Assembly: GCA_017849615.1 (NCBI GenBank)
Contig: JAFIGS010000035.1
Location: 1 to 64,000 of the forward strand
Direction: 5' to 3'
From: Pseudolabrys sp.
GTDB lineage: Bacteria; Pseudomonadota; Alphaproteobacteria; Rhizobiales; Xanthobacteraceae
Length of the DNA stretch: 64,000 bases
In this document: piece after piece, positions 8,655-16,886 of the stretch
How the letters are laid out: each line of letters begins with the position of its first letter
How positions within the stretch are numbered: position 1 is the stretch's first letter
Translations under genes and position numbers: made by a program
Notes under the pieces: model-generated
What the model was told of the DNA's origin: nothing
The model's database searches: none
The model's input: only the letters and a program-made list of their open reading frames with translations

Positions 8655-8790
8655 CGTCATTCCGCGGCGGGCCCAACAGCGCGTTTACGCGCGTCTTGCG
8701 CCGCCCTATGGGCCGAACCCGGAAGCCGCTCAGCATGAGGGCGTCTCTGGATTCCGGGTTCGCTTGCTACGCAAGCGCCCCGGAGTGACG
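8655..8790. repeat. Nested intergenic palindrome (CGTCATTCCG type)
   Basis: Outer arms CGTCATTCCG (8655-8664) and CGGAGTGACG (8781-8790) pair with one mismatch. Inner arms GAACCCGGAA (8714-8723) and TTCCGGGTTC (8752-8761) pair perfectly. Two small hairpins sit inside: GCGCG-TTTA-CGCGC at about 8680-8693 and CGCTTGC-TAC-GCAAGCG at 8761-8777. It fills the gap between two convergent transcription units, so it may also act as a bidirectional transcription barrier. The type differs from the repeat at 250-357. Confidence 0.75.
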
Positions 8791-8791
8791 G

Positions 8792-9862
8792 TTACTGGCC
8801 CTCGCGCCAGATGCCGAGCGCCTCCTGCGCCGGGCGATCCGAGATCGAGAACAGCACGGCGTCGCCGTCGCCCTTGACCTCGTGGCTGTAGCGCTTCCAC
8901 GGCGGGATCACGAAGACGTCGTTGACGCCCCAGTCGAGCGGCTTGCCGTCGACCATCGTCGTGCCGGAGCCTTCGGCGACGCAGAACACCGCGCCGTCGG
9001 TCGAGCGATAGGGCTCGCCCTTGAAGCCCTTGGGCAGCAGCGCCAGATGCGCGCCCATGGTCGGCAGCACCGGGCCGCCATTGATGGGGTTGGCGTAGCG
9101 CACGCGCGCGCCGAAGCGCTTGTCGATGTCGCCGGTCTTCTTCAGCCGGTCGAGGATCGGCTTCATCTTGCGATACGGATAGTTGATGACCGGCGAGCGG
9201 TTGGTCACCGCCGGCATGCCGTCCGGCAGCACGCCGGTGGCGTAGCGCTCGAACGAGTCGCCGTCCTCGTGATTGACGTTCTGCATCTTCTCGTCGAAGT
9301 GCTTGGCGAACGACGCCTGGAAGTGGTTGACGGTCGGCATGTCGAGCACGTCGAGCCACATCACCGGCTCCTTGCCGGTGTTGCCGTGGTCGTGCGGCGC
9401 CCAGTTGGCGGTGATGATGAAGTCGCCATGCTCCATGTTCGCCTTCTCGCCCTCGACCGCCGTATAGGCGCCCTCGCCCTTGAGGACGAAGCGGATGGCG
9501 GAGGCGACATGCTGATGCACGTCGGCGACCTCGCCGGGCATGATGAGCTGGATGCCGGCAAACAGCGAGTTGGTGATCTTGGACTTGCCGGGATCGCCGG
9601 GGTTCTCCAGCACGAGGACGCGGCGCTCGGCCTCCTCGGCCGTGATGACGTCACCGGCTTCGAGCATCAGCTTTTCGACCTGCGGAAACTTCCACAGCGC
9701 CGGCACCATCTGGGTTTTCGGCTCGGGCGTCACCAGGCCCTTGAGCACTTCCCACAGCGGCGCGAGATTGTAGCCGCTGATTTTCTCGTAGTAGGCCTGA
9801 CGCGAGGCCTGGATGTTATGCTTGGAGCCAGGGGAAGTCTGGCCGGCGGTCGCCGTGGACAT
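8792..9862 (-). CDS. Gentisate 1,2-dioxygenase
   Basis: 356-residue bicupin dioxygenase that opens the ring of gentisate to maleylpyruvate with Fe(II) and O2. The first cupin contains VHQHVASAIRFVLKGEG, followed by EHGDFIITANWAPHDHGN, which supplies the His ligands. The second cupin contains DWGVNDVFVIPPWKRYSHE. Length fits the family (about 345-370). The start chosen is ATG 9862 with AGGGAG upstream; an in-frame extension to 9985 reads as non-coding. It is the last gene of a leftward operon starting at 12327. Confidence 0.93.
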   Translation of the reverse strand: MSTATAGQTSPGSKHNIQASRQAYYEKISGYNLAPLWEVLKGLVTPEPKTQMVPALWKFPQVEKLMLEAGDVITAEEAERRVLVLENPGDPGKSKITNSLFAGIQLIMPGEVADVHQHVASAIRFVLKGEGAYTAVEGEKANMEHGDFIITANWAPHDHGNTGKEPVMWLDVLDMPTVNHFQASFAKHFDEKMQNVNHEDGDSFERYATGVLPDGMPAVTNRSPVINYPYRKMKPILDRLKKTGDIDKRFGARVRYANPINGGPVLPTMGAHLALLPKGFKGEPYRSTDGAVFCVAEGSGTTMVDGKPLDWGVNDVFVIPPWKRYSHEVKGDGDAVLFSISDRPAQEALGIWREGQ

Positions 9863-9985
9863 GAGCGCGCTCCCTGGGCGATTCCGCCCGATTGTTCCGT
9901 TTGTAACCATCTTATAGCGCAATTCGATGGCGCGAAACAACGTCGCGTCAGGCGGAGCCCCGCGCCGCACGGCGGGCAGGCCCAC

Positions 9986-10744
9986 TCAGTTATTCGCCGA
10001 GCCGCCGTCCACCACCAGCGACTGGCCGGAGACGAAATTGCTGTCGTCTGAGGCGAGGAACAGCAGCGCGCCGGTGAGATCCTCCGGATAGGCGTCGCGC
10101 TTGAGCGCGCGGCCGGCCCTCGCCTTCTCGCTCTCCTCCTCGACATGGACCGTGTTGGCGAGGCCGGTGTCGGACAAGGTGAAGCCGGGCGACAAGGTAT
10201 TGACGTTGATGTTGTGCACGCCGAGTTCGCGCGACAGCGCCCGCGTGAAGGCGATGATGGCGCCCTTCGAGGTTACGTAAGGCAACATGCGCGGAATGCC
10301 CTTGTAGGGCGCGCCGGAGGCGATGTTGATGATCTTGCCGGCCTTCTTCGCGATCATGTGCGGGGCGACATGGCGGCACGGCAGATACGTGCCCTTGATG
10401 TTCACCGCCATCACGTTGTCCCAGAGGTCGGTGTCCCACTCGTCGAACGGGCGCGGCTTGAGGGTGGCATAGAGCGCGGCGTTGTTGACCAGGATGTCGA
10501 TGCCGCCGAACTGCTTCAGCGTCTCGGCGACCATGGCCTTGACCGAGGCTTCATCCGCCACATCGCACACAACGCTGGCCGCCTGCCCGCCCGCCTTGCC
10601 GATCTCGGCGACGACATCCTTGCCGTCCGCGATGTCCGCGATCATCACCCGCGCGCCGCTCGCGGCGAGCGCCAGCGAATAGTGCCGACCGATACCTTTA
10701 GCGCCGCCAGTGACGATGGCGACCTTGCCCTGAAGCCGGGACAT
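9986..10744 (-). CDS. Short-chain dehydrogenase/reductase (SDR)
   Basis: 252-residue classical SDR. The cofactor motif TGGAKGIG lies near the N-terminus (about 12-19), NNAA follows at about 90-93, and the catalytic Ser, Tyr and Lys are seen in IASGAPYKG and YVTSKGA. The C-terminal VSGQSLVVDGGS is typical of the family. It oxidises or reduces an alcohol/ketone with NAD(P)(H). Its place between the FMN reductase and gentisate dioxygenase suggests a step feeding an aromatic compound into gentisate, but the substrate is not shown by sequence. Confidence 0.88.
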   Translation of the reverse strand: MSRLQGKVAIVTGGAKGIGRHYSLALAASGARVMIADIADGKDVVAEIGKAGGQAASVVCDVADEASVKAMVAETLKQFGGIDILVNNAALYATLKPRPFDEWDTDLWDNVMAVNIKGTYLPCRHVAPHMIAKKAGKIINIASGAPYKGIPRMLPYVTSKGAIIAFTRALSRELGVHNINVNTLSPGFTLSDTGLANTVHVEEESEKARAGRALKRDAYPEDLTGALLFLASDDSNFVSGQSLVVDGGSANN

Positions 10745-10762
10745 GGCTGCTCCTTTTTTTTC

Positions 10763-11332
10763 TTACTGAGCCTTCACGCGCCTGATGAAGCCACCGAAGG
10801 CGGCGAGCTGCGTCTTGACGATGTCGCGCGTCGGCTGATCGGTCAGCTCCAGCGTGTCCTTGTCGAACTTGTTCTGCGCGAAGGACACGAAAATCTCCGG
10901 CGTGCCGAACAGGAAGACGTTGAGATAGGTCAGCGACTGGCGCATGTGATACTGCATACGCGAGCCGCCGAGCGGGCCGCCGCTCGCCGATTGCAGCGCC
11001 ACCGGCTTTTCCTTGAAGGGCTGGTCCTTCATGCGCGACACCCAGTCGAACGCGTTCTTCAGCGCGCCGGGAATGGTCCAGTTGTACTCCGGCGTGACGA
11101 TGATGACGCCGTCGGCGGCGCGCACCGCGTCGGCAAACTTCACCACGGACTCCGGAAAGCCGGACGCGTCCTGGATGTCCTGATTGTAGAACGGCATGGC
11201 GTCGAAGGGCGGCGACTCGGTGAAGGTCATGCCTTCCGGCGCCAAGGCCGGCAGCGTGCGCACCAGCGCGTGGTTGTACGACTGTTTGCGCAGCGATCCG
11301 CAGATCGTCAGCACCTTGAGTTTTTCTGCCAT
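10763..11332 (-). CDS. NADPH-dependent FMN reductase-like flavoprotein
   Basis: 189-residue flavodoxin-like protein. ICGSLRKQSYN near the N-terminus binds the FMN phosphate, and TPEYNWTIPGALKNAFDW is the hallmark of the NAD(P)H-dependent FMN reductase/chromate-quinone reductase family. It lies 18 bp upstream of the SDR gene in the gentisate operon. It could supply reduced flavin to an oxygenase encoded elsewhere, or reduce a quinone derived from a hydroquinone intermediate. Confidence 0.87.
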   Translation of the reverse strand: MAEKLKVLTICGSLRKQSYNHALVRTLPALAPEGMTFTESPPFDAMPFYNQDIQDASGFPESVVKFADAVRAADGVIIVTPEYNWTIPGALKNAFDWVSRMKDQPFKEKPVALQSASGGPLGGSRMQYHMRQSLTYLNVFLFGTPEIFVSFAQNKFDKDTLELTDQPTRDIVKTQLAAFGGFIRRVKAQ

Positions 11333-11454
11333 GAACTGTCTCCGTCACGCCGGCGCCCCGCGCGCCTCACCCATGCGACAAAACGCGCCCCGCCGGTCTG
11401 GCGGGACGCGCAATCTGTCAAACCCGGACTAACAAAGCCAGAGCCGGCCCGACA

Positions 11455-12327
11455 TCACTTCTCGTCGGCGATGGTGTTCCTGAGCGTGCCGATGCCGCCG
11501 AGCTCGCACTCGATGGTGTCGCCGGCCTTCATCCAGACCGGCTCCGGCTTGCGCGCGTGGCCCACGCCCGACGGCGTGCCGGTGAACAGCACGTCGCCCG
11601 GCTCCAGCGTCATGCCTTCGGTCAGATAGACCAGCGATTCCGCGACCGGGAACATGAAGTGGTCGGTGTTCGACGACTGCATGACCTTGCCGTTGAGGCG
11701 CGTTTCGATCGTGAGGCCCTTGCCGCCGCGCGGCAGTTCATCCGCGGTGACGACCCACGGGCCGAAGCTGCCGGTCTGGTCGAAGTTCTTGCCCATGCCC
11801 CACTGCGTGGTGTGGCGCTGATACTCGCGAATGGAGCCTTCCATGCCGCAGGTATAGCCGGCGACGCAATCGGCGGCGTTCTCCAGCGTCAGGTGCTTGG
11901 CGCGCTTGCCGATGATGACGACAAGCTCGCCCTCGTAGTCGAACTGGATCGACTTCTTCGGCCGGATCAGCGGCGTGCCCGGCGCCGTGAAGGACGACAT
12001 CATGCGGAAGAAGATCGACTGGAATTTCGGGATGTTGTCCTTCTGCGGGCCTTCCTTGACATGGTCGAGGTAGTTGAGGCCGAGGCAGATGACCTTGCTC
12101 GGGCTCGTCACCGGCAGGGCGAACTTGATGCCGGCGAGCGGCACGCGCGCCGAGGCCGGCGCTTTCTTCACCACATCGGCCAGCGCCTTGACGTCGCCGC
12201 CGGCGCGCAGGAAGGCGCCATATTCGGTCGGCAGCTTGCTGTCGGCCGCATGCACGTCGACGACTATGTCGCCGTCGACGACACCCATCCGCACGCCGTT
12301 GCTCGATTGGAAATTGACGATCTTCAT
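11455..12327 (-). CDS. Fumarylacetoacetate hydrolase-family protein (probable fumaryl/maleylpyruvate hydrolase)
   Basis: 290-residue FAH-fold hydrolase. Key parts are ICLGLNYLDHVKE with its His, FDYEGELVVIIGKRAK (acidic metal ligands), DQTGSFGPWVV, and the C-terminal GDVLFTGTPSGVGHARKP. In gentisate catabolism this family cleaves fumarylpyruvate or maleylpyruvate into pyruvate and fumarate or maleate. The start chosen is ATG 12327 with GGTGAGG upstream; a GTG ten codons earlier is less likely. It is the first gene of the operon, and no maleylpyruvate isomerase gene is present in it. Confidence 0.87.
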   Translation of the reverse strand: MKIVNFQSSNGVRMGVVDGDIVVDVHAADSKLPTEYGAFLRAGGDVKALADVVKKAPASARVPLAGIKFALPVTSPSKVICLGLNYLDHVKEGPQKDNIPKFQSIFFRMMSSFTAPGTPLIRPKKSIQFDYEGELVVIIGKRAKHLTLENAADCVAGYTCGMEGSIREYQRHTTQWGMGKNFDQTGSFGPWVVTADELPRGGKGLTIETRLNGKVMQSSNTDHFMFPVAESLVYLTEGMTLEPGDVLFTGTPSGVGHARKPEPVWMKAGDTIECELGGIGTLRNTIADEK

Positions 12328-12473
12328 TGCGCGCCTCACCCGGACTTTCGTTGTCATGCTTCCGGCGCGGCCGCGCGCGGAATGTCGGGGAGAGGCTTAG
12401 CGCAGACCATGGCCGTCGTTCAACAGCCTGATGGTGCGGCTATTTTCGGATTGCGGAAGGGCGCTTGCCCACC

Positions 12474-13457
12474 TCAGACCTTCGCGGTCTTCGGCAGCGA
12501 AAACGCCTGGATCGAGAAACGGCGCTCCGCGTCCGTCCAGACGCCGGCCGGCTCCCAGCCGACGCCACGGGCGAGCGCCGCCAGCGAGTCCGGCGTGTGC
12601 TTGTAGCTGTTCTCGGTGTGGATGGTCTCGCCGGCGCGGAACTCGAAGGTCTCCCCCGCCGCCTTCACCTTCTGCCGCCGCGTGCTGGCCAGATGCATCT
12701 CGATGCGCTGGCGCTCGCGGTTGTAGAAAGCGTGATGCTCAAAAGTGGACAGATCGAAGGTGCCGCCCAGTTCACGATTGATGCGCGTCAGCAAATTGAG
12801 ATTGAACTTCTCGGTGAATCCCGCCGCATCGTTATAGGCGGCGTTGAGCGTCTCGGAGTCCTTCACGAGGTCGGCGCCGATAATCATTCTGGCGCCGCTG
12901 CCGAGCGTCTTGGCCGCGTTACGCAGGAAGCTCGCCGCCTCGTGCGGTTCGAGATTGCCGATGGTCGAGCCCGGAAAGAAACCGACGCGCGCCGGCGCAT
13001 CGGCGGCCTCCTGCGGCAGCGCGAATGTCTGGGTGAAATCCGCCGCGACCGGCAGCACCTTGAGCGCGGGAAAATCCGGCGCAAGCTCCGCTGCCTCCTG
13101 CTCGACCATGGGGCCGCAGATATCGACCGGAACGTACACGGCAAGCTGCGGCGCCGCCGCCAGAAGGATGCGCGCCTTCTGGTTCGAGCCGGAGCCGAAT
13201 TCGGTCAGCGCCGCGCCCGGCGCAATCAGTTTGGCGATGTCGGCGCCCTGCTCGCGCAGGATGCTCATCTCGCAGCGCGTCGGGTAATACTCCGGCTGCT
13301 CGGTGATGCGCTCGAAAAGCTCCGAGCCTTTCTCGTCGTAGAAGTATTTCGGCGGCACGCGCTTGCGCTGCGCGGAGAGGCCGGTGATGACGTCGGCCGC
13401 GAAAGCCGAGGTTTCGGCGTCATACGCAAACGACTGAGTTCGTGCCAACGCGACCAT
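12474..13457 (-). CDS. egtD: L-histidine N-alpha-methyltransferase EgtD (ergothioneine biosynthesis)
   Basis: 327-residue SAM-dependent enzyme that trimethylates histidine to hercynine. Family marks are PPKYFYDEKGSELFE near residue 37, TEFGSGSNQKAR near 89 (SAM-binding GSGS), PVDICGPM, FFPGSTIGNLEPHEA, the substrate-binding YNDAAGFTEKFN, and the C-terminal IHTENSYKH. Length is normal for EgtD. It lies 54 bp downstream of egtB on the same strand, giving a two-gene operon. egtC and egtE were not found here, and alphaproteobacterial pathways often lack clustered copies. Confidence 0.94.
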   Translation of the reverse strand: MVALARTQSFAYDAETSAFAADVITGLSAQRKRVPPKYFYDEKGSELFERITEQPEYYPTRCEMSILREQGADIAKLIAPGAALTEFGSGSNQKARILLAAAPQLAVYVPVDICGPMVEQEAAELAPDFPALKVLPVAADFTQTFALPQEAADAPARVGFFPGSTIGNLEPHEAASFLRNAAKTLGSGARMIIGADLVKDSETLNAAYNDAAGFTEKFNLNLLTRINRELGGTFDLSTFEHHAFYNRERQRIEMHLASTRRQKVKAAGETFEFRAGETIHTENSYKHTPDSLAALARGVGWEPAGVWTDAERRFSIQAFSLPKTAKV

Positions 13458-13511
13458 AAAGCCTCACGATCCGATCAGGTATTGCCGATCAAGTGTCTGC
13501 CGCCGTCCCGA

Positions 13512-14765
13512 TCAGGGAAACTCGGCCAGACGCAGGCCGGAGAATTGCCAGCGCGCCGCCGGCGGAAAGAAGTTGCGGTAGCTTAAACGCTCATGGCCCT
13601 GAGGAGTTGCCAGCGACGAGCCGCGCAACACCATCTGCCCGCTCATGAACTTGCCGTTGTATTCCCCCAGCGCTCCTTCGGCAGCGCGGTAGCCCGGATA
13701 GGATAGATAGGCGCTGCGCGTCCATTGCCAAGCCAGGCCGAAAGCATCGGCGAACAGCCCGGCGCGGGCCGCCACCTCCCATTCCTGCTCGCTCGGCAGG
13801 CATTTACCGGCGAAACGGGCGAAGGCGTCGGCTTCGTAATAGCTGACATGCAAAACCGGAGCGGCCGCATCCACCGGTTTCAGGCCGCTCAGGCCCACGA
13901 TCTGCCAGGTTCCATCGACCTCCCGCCAGTGGCCCGGCGCCTCCCAGCCCTCGGCCTGCACCGCCGCCCAGCCGTCCGACAGCCAAAGCGACGGGTTGCG
14001 GTAGCCGTCCGCCTCGATGAAGGCGAGCCATTGCGCATTGGTCACCAGATGGCGGGCTATGCGCATCTTCGGGATGAGCGTGTCGTGACGCGGCAGTTCG
14101 TTGTCGTAACAGAACGTCGTACTGTCATGGCCGATCGGATGAATGCCGGCAGGCACATCGACGAAGCCATCGACCTCGCGCGGCCCTGTTGCGCCGCGCG
14201 GCATCTGCCAGTCCGCATCATAGGCGGGATAGGTCGGATTCTGCGCGAAGGCGTGCAGGATGTCGGTGAGCAGCAACTCCTGATGCTGCTGCTCGTGATT
14301 GAGCCCGATCTCGAGCACCTCGAAGAAGCGCGGCGCATCCTCGTCGCGCACCGTTCCGATCAGTTTCTCGACCGCGGCGTCGACATGCGCGCGATAGCGC
14401 GTCACTTCGTCCTTGTTCGGCCGGGTGATCAGGCCACGCTGCGGCCGCGCGTGGCGCGGTCCGGCGGCGACGTAATAGGAGTTGAACAGAAACGGGAAAC
14501 GCTCGTCGAACAGCACGTAAGACTGATCGTATTCGCGCACGAGAAAGGTCTCGAAGAACCAGGTCACATGCGCGCGATGCCACTTTGTCGGCGAAGCATC
14601 CGGCATGGACTGCACGATTTGGTCTTCGGCGGACAGGAACGAGGCGCGCCGCTCGGTCTCGGCGCGCACCGCGCGATAGGCCGCAAGCCACTGGTCGCGC
14701 CGATCGCCGGCCGGCTGCGGATCAGCAAAAGCGCCGGACGCCGGCGACATCGCGGTATGGGCCAT
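13512..14765 (-). CDS. egtB: Ergothioneine sulfoxide synthase EgtB
   Basis: 417-residue non-haem iron enzyme joining hercynine to a thiol (gamma-glutamylcysteine or cysteine) with O2. The N-terminal DinB-like domain carries iron ligands: a His in KWHRAH near 63 and H157-xxx-H161 with E163 (LNHEQQHQE). The C-terminal FGE-sulfatase/C-type-lectin domain (about 195-415) has AQWLAFIEADGY, GKCLPSEQEWEVAAR and the final YRNFFPPAARWQFSGLRLA. It is the first gene of egtB-egtD, reading away from the gmhA promoter region. Confidence 0.94.
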   Translation of the reverse strand: MAHTAMSPASGAFADPQPAGDRRDQWLAAYRAVRAETERRASFLSAEDQIVQSMPDASPTKWHRAHVTWFFETFLVREYDQSYVLFDERFPFLFNSYYVAAGPRHARPQRGLITRPNKDEVTRYRAHVDAAVEKLIGTVRDEDAPRFFEVLEIGLNHEQQHQELLLTDILHAFAQNPTYPAYDADWQMPRGATGPREVDGFVDVPAGIHPIGHDSTTFCYDNELPRHDTLIPKMRIARHLVTNAQWLAFIEADGYRNPSLWLSDGWAAVQAEGWEAPGHWREVDGTWQIVGLSGLKPVDAAAPVLHVSYYEADAFARFAGKCLPSEQEWEVAARAGLFADAFGLAWQWTRSAYLSYPGYRAAEGALGEYNGKFMSGQMVLRGSSLATPQGHERLSYRNFFPPAARWQFSGLRLAEFP

Positions 14766-15069
14766 GAACGGCCTCCGTCACAATCCTGAGAACAAAACGC
14801 CCCACGAGGGCTGCCGCCCTAGGCTACCTACGATTGGCGCCAGCGATTGTTCCATTGTCCCCGAAGCCAGACAATCCGGCGGGCAGACACGCCGGCATGG
14901 CTACGGATGCGGCACGCGGTGGTCATCTAGAACCACTGCGGGGATGGATTTCCGTGTCCGGGCAAGATGATAGGGTCGATTGAAACGGCCGGAGCCGCCT
15001 TCTATAAGGGGCGCCGCGGGATCCAATGCGCTTTCGAGGGCACATCACGCCAAACGGGGACGCCGGATA
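14766..15069. other. Divergent intergenic region between egtB and gmhA
   Basis: 304 bp without a supported gene. It holds the promoter of the rightward gmhA-ligase pair (14980-15008) and presumably that of egtB. A weak dyad GTGGT...ACCAC is visible near 14920. No clear leftward promoter or RNA was recognised. Confidence 0.5.
14980..15008 (+). promoter_or_regulatory. Sigma-70-type promoter for gmhA
   Basis: TTGAAA (14980-14985) and TATAAG (15003-15008) are separated by exactly 17 bp, and the -10 lies about 62 bp before the ATG at 15070. Both hexamers are near consensus in an otherwise GC-rich stretch. Confidence 0.6.
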
Positions 15070-15660
15070 ATGACGTTCGATGTGGCCGCCTTCTACCGGG
15101 CCGAATTCGCCGAGCAGCGCAAGGTCGCCGAGGCGACCGAAGCTGCTTTGGGCGACGCTTTTGCCGGCCTGCTGGCAGCCTGCGCGGCCTCGATCCGGGG
15201 CGGCGGCAAGATCCTGCTGTTCGGCAATGGCGGCAGCGCCGCAGACGCCCAGCACCTCGCGACCGAACTCACCGTCCGCTACAAGAAGGACCGCAAGGCC
15301 ATCGCCGCCATCGCCCTGACCACGGATTCCTCGGCCCTGACCGCCGGCGGCAATGACCTCGGCTTCGACCATATTTTCGCGCGCCAGATCGAGGCGCTTG
15401 GCCGCCCCGGCGACATTGCCCTGGGCATTTCGACCTCGGGCAAGAGCCCCAACGTCGTGCTGGCCCTGAAGCAGGCTAAGTCGATGGGCCTTGTCACCGC
15501 CGCCTTCAGCGGCAGGAACGGCGGCGATCTACCCGGTCTTGCCCGGCATCTGCTGGTGGTGCCATCGGACACCACCGCCCGAATCCAGGAAATGCACATC
15601 ACGCTGGGACAAATGCTGTGCGGCGCGCTGGAGATCGAACTGGGGCTGGTTGCCCCGTGA
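15070..15660 (+). CDS. gmhA: Phosphoheptose (sedoheptulose-7-phosphate) isomerase, SIS domain
   Basis: 196-residue SIS-domain protein that converts sedoheptulose 7-phosphate into D-glycero-D-manno-heptose 7-phosphate, the first step to the heptose of LPS core or other glycans. Motifs are [18 protein letters not shown] near the phosphate site, [13 protein letters not shown], and the C-terminal [15 protein letters not shown] with a catalytic His. The start is ATG 15070 behind GGGGAC, matching normal GmhA length; an in-frame extension to 14980 would run through the promoter. It overlaps the ligase gene by GTGA. Confidence 0.9.
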   Translation: MTFDVAAFYRAEFAEQRKVAEATEAALGDAFAGLLAACAASIRGGGKILLFGNGGSAADAQHLATELTVRYKKDRKAIAAIALTTDSSALTAGGNDLGFDHIFARQIEALGRPGDIALGISTSGKSPNVVLALKQAKSMGLVTAAFSGRNGGDLPGLARHLLVVPSDTTARIQEMHITLGQMLCGALEIELGLVAP

Positions 15661-16886
15661 CGCTCTGGCAGTCTTACCGCGCCAGTCTGCCGAGGCAGGC
15701 CGACTGGCTTGCCGTGGCCCTGGCGGCCTCGCTGCCATGGTCGACTTCCCTGACCTCGATCCTCGCTGTGCTGTGGCTCGTCGCGCTGCTGCCGACTTTG
15801 GCGGCCCATGACTTCCGGGGCGCTTACTGGCGGCCGGCCGGTTACACGATCCTCGCGCTGGTTGCCCTCGCGGCGCTCGGCATGCTGTGGGCGGATGTGA
15901 CGTGGCACGAGCGGTTCGACGGTTTTACCTCATATCTCCGCTTGCTGTGCATTCCACTGCTGTTTGCGCAGTTCAGCCGGTCGGAGAACGCCAACCGGGT
16001 CATGATCGGATTTGCGGTGTCATGCGCGGCGCTGCTCGCGGTGTCGTGGCTCAGCTTCTTCGGCATGTTGCCTCCACCGTCAGGCAACCCTGCCGGTCTA
16101 CCGGTCAAGGACTACATTTCGCAAAGCGCGATGCTGAGCGTGGCGCTGTTGTTTTTCGTACGGCTGGCCGTCGATGCCTGGGGCGCGGAGCGCCGCGTTC
16201 TGGCGCTCGCGCTGGCAGTCCTCACCGCTCTGTGCCTGCTCAATATCTTCTACGTCGCCACCAGCCGCACCGCGCTGGTGGTCACAACGATGCTGCTGGT
16301 CGTGTTCGGATTCCGTCAATTCGGATGGCGCGGCGCAGCGGCGATGGCGGCGGCATTCGTCATCCTGATAGCCGCCGCCTGGCCGACAGCGGACTATCTG
16401 CGGACCCGGGTGCTCGGGTTTTTCGAGGAGGTCCAGACTTTCAGCCCGGACGGTCACGCCACGCCGGCGGGCGAGCGGCTCGAGTTCTGGCGCAAGTCGG
16501 TATCGTTCATCGCGGCGGCTCCCGTCCTCGGCCATGGTACCGGATCGATCCGGGACCAATTCAGGAAAGCGGCCGAAGGACAGACCGGCATGGCGGCGAC
16601 GGTCGCGGCCAATCCGCACAATCAGATGTTCGCCGTCGGCATCCAGATCGGCTTCGTCGGCATCGCCACCCTGATCGCGATGTGGCTCTCGCATCTGGCT
16701 CTGTTCGGATCCCGCAGTATCGCGGGCTGGATGGGCCTCGCGATCGTGCTACAGAACATCGCCGGCTCGATGTTCAATTCCCATCTTTTCGACTTCACGC
16801 ATGGCTGGCTGTACATCGTCGGCGTCGGCGTCGCCGGCGGCGCCGCGATCCGCGAAGCGCGACGGACCAAAAAAGCTGAAGGCTAG
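15657..16886 (+). CDS. O-antigen ligase/polymerase-family membrane protein (WaaL-like)
   Basis: 409-residue protein with about 10-12 hydrophobic segments and one long periplasmic loop (about residues 255-335). TSRTAL gives an Arg, and [11 protein letters not shown] followed by NPHNQMF gives the conserved His of the WaaL/Wzy_C family, which transfers undecaprenyl-linked glycans to lipid A-core or polymerises O-units. Since the neighbouring locus encodes a Wzm/Wzt exporter, a ligase role is more likely than a polymerase. The GTG start at 15657 overlaps the gmhA stop (GTGA). Confidence 0.82.
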   Translation: MTLWQSYRASLPRQADWLAVALAASLPWSTSLTSILAVLWLVALLPTLAAHDFRGAYWRPAGYTILALVALAALGMLWADVTWHERFDGFTSYLRLLCIPLLFAQFSRSENANRVMIGFAVSCAALLAVSWLSFFGMLPPPSGNPAGLPVKDYISQSAMLSVALLFFVRLAVDAWGAERRVLALALAVLTALCLLNIFYVATSRTALVVTTMLLVVFGFRQFGWRGAAAMAAAFVILIAAAWPTADYLRTRVLGFFEEVQTFSPDGHATPAGERLEFWRKSVSFIAAAPVLGHGTGSIRDQFRKAAEGQTGMAATVAANPHNQMFAVGIQIGFVGIATLIAMWLSHLALFGSRSIAGWMGLAIVLQNIAGSMFNSHLFDFTHGWLYIVGVGVAGGAAIREARRTKKAEG

